From: PNMQ01 sp964478775
GTDB taxonomy: Bacteria; Pseudomonadota; Alphaproteobacteria; Paracaedibacterales; CAIOTO01
Direction of reading: 5' to 3'
Length of the DNA stretch: 64,000 bases
NCBI GenBank assembly: GCA_964478775.1
Contig: CAYZJC010000004.1
Location: 15,643 to 79,642 of the forward strand
Position numbers and translations under genes: made by a program. A model generated the notes under the pieces. It was not told where the DNA came from and did not search any database. It saw nothing but the letters and a program-made list of their open reading frames with translations. Shown piece after piece: positions 63,921 to 64,000 of the stretch; the stretch's first letter is position 1, and the number at the start of each line of letters is the position of its first letter.

Positions 63921-64000
63921 AATGAAGACCACTTATCGCTAACAACGTAACCGTCAACGCAACCCCGTCAATCGCCTTACAAGCCCAGTAAATGCTGAGA
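63919..64000 (-). CDS. 3' end of a gene running off the right edge
   Basis: An open frame of 26 codons ends in TAA at 63921-63919. The residues (WACKAIDGVALTVTLLAISG) are hydrophobic and could be the last membrane segment of a transport protein. Only the tail is visible, so no assignment is made. Confidence 0.4.
   Translation of the reverse strand, partial: LSIYWACKAIDGVALTVTLLAISGLH

Noticed and set aside
1..64000. CRISPR arrays, prophage, insertion sequences
   Set aside because: No regularly spaced repeats, transposase, integrase or phage structural genes were seen.

Overview
The window reads as a chromosome segment of an AT-rich alphaproteobacterium, most likely a host-associated or intracellular one of the Holosporales type. 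This is inferred from gene content; no rRNA or tRNA is present to confirm it. The supporting genes are a giant NAD-dependent glutamate dehydrogenase, adjacent FdxA and CarD, an mdh-sucC-sucD-sucA run, an Rsm22-family methyltransferase, KDO synthesis, a type VI secretion cassette, an autotransporter, and at least six orphan proteins with Sec signal peptides. Three runs of ten N (157-166, 52351-52360, 58884-58893) are assembly gaps, and all three fall inside genes.

Layout. 1-3258 is a minus-strand chemotaxis block: cheR, a triple-CheW-domain protein and a cheB that runs off the left edge. 3478-4987 holds two secreted orphan proteins. 5013-8960 holds kdsA, a nitronate-monooxygenase-like gene, lysC and ssb. 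9266-14346 is accessory: three secreted orphans and an MFS transporter. 14683-17456 is tssB-tssC-hcp-like. 17561-23136 holds rnhB, a BON-domain lipoprotein, a structured RNA that looks like 6S RNA with its own promoter, ligA and recJ. 23444-26913 holds a DsbA-like protein, a 2Fe-2S ferredoxin, sodB, a degenerate prepilin-peptidase-like protein and a DUF3501 protein. 26957-37649 is a minus-strand run: glycosyltransferase, dsbB, an SF1 helicase, mltG and the glutamate dehydrogenase. 37746-40091 is a large secreted orphan. 40330-44761 holds ychF, glyA, nrdR and a CNNM/CBS protein. 44872-47379 is a secreted coiled-coil protein. 47405-56556 holds sucA, sucD, sucC, mdh, an esterase, rpsO, truB, carD and fdxA. 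56814-59463 is the autotransporter. 59727-62857 holds a double-CheZ protein, cheY, rsmD and the Rsm22 gene, followed by an acidic orphan.

How the parts may work together. Housekeeping genes (replication and repair, TCA cycle, translation) are interleaved with surface and secretion functions. CheR, the triple CheW, CheB, CheY and the double CheZ indicate retained chemotaxis with unusual architecture: the CheB and CheY receivers have each lost the first residue of the conserved Asp pair, and CheZ is internally duplicated. Several secreted orphans carry short motifs that look eukaryotic (a SUMO-interaction-like motif plus bipartite NLS, a Lys-rich NLS, an IQ-like motif). With the T6SS cassette and autotransporter these are the best candidates for an undescribed host-interaction repertoire, but short motifs are weak evidence.

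Signs of gene decay or rearrangement are an in-frame stop in truB followed by 41 clean codons of its C-terminus, a glycosyltransferase that opens on TTG three codons after an in-frame stop, sucA without sucB downstream, and rpsO without pnp.
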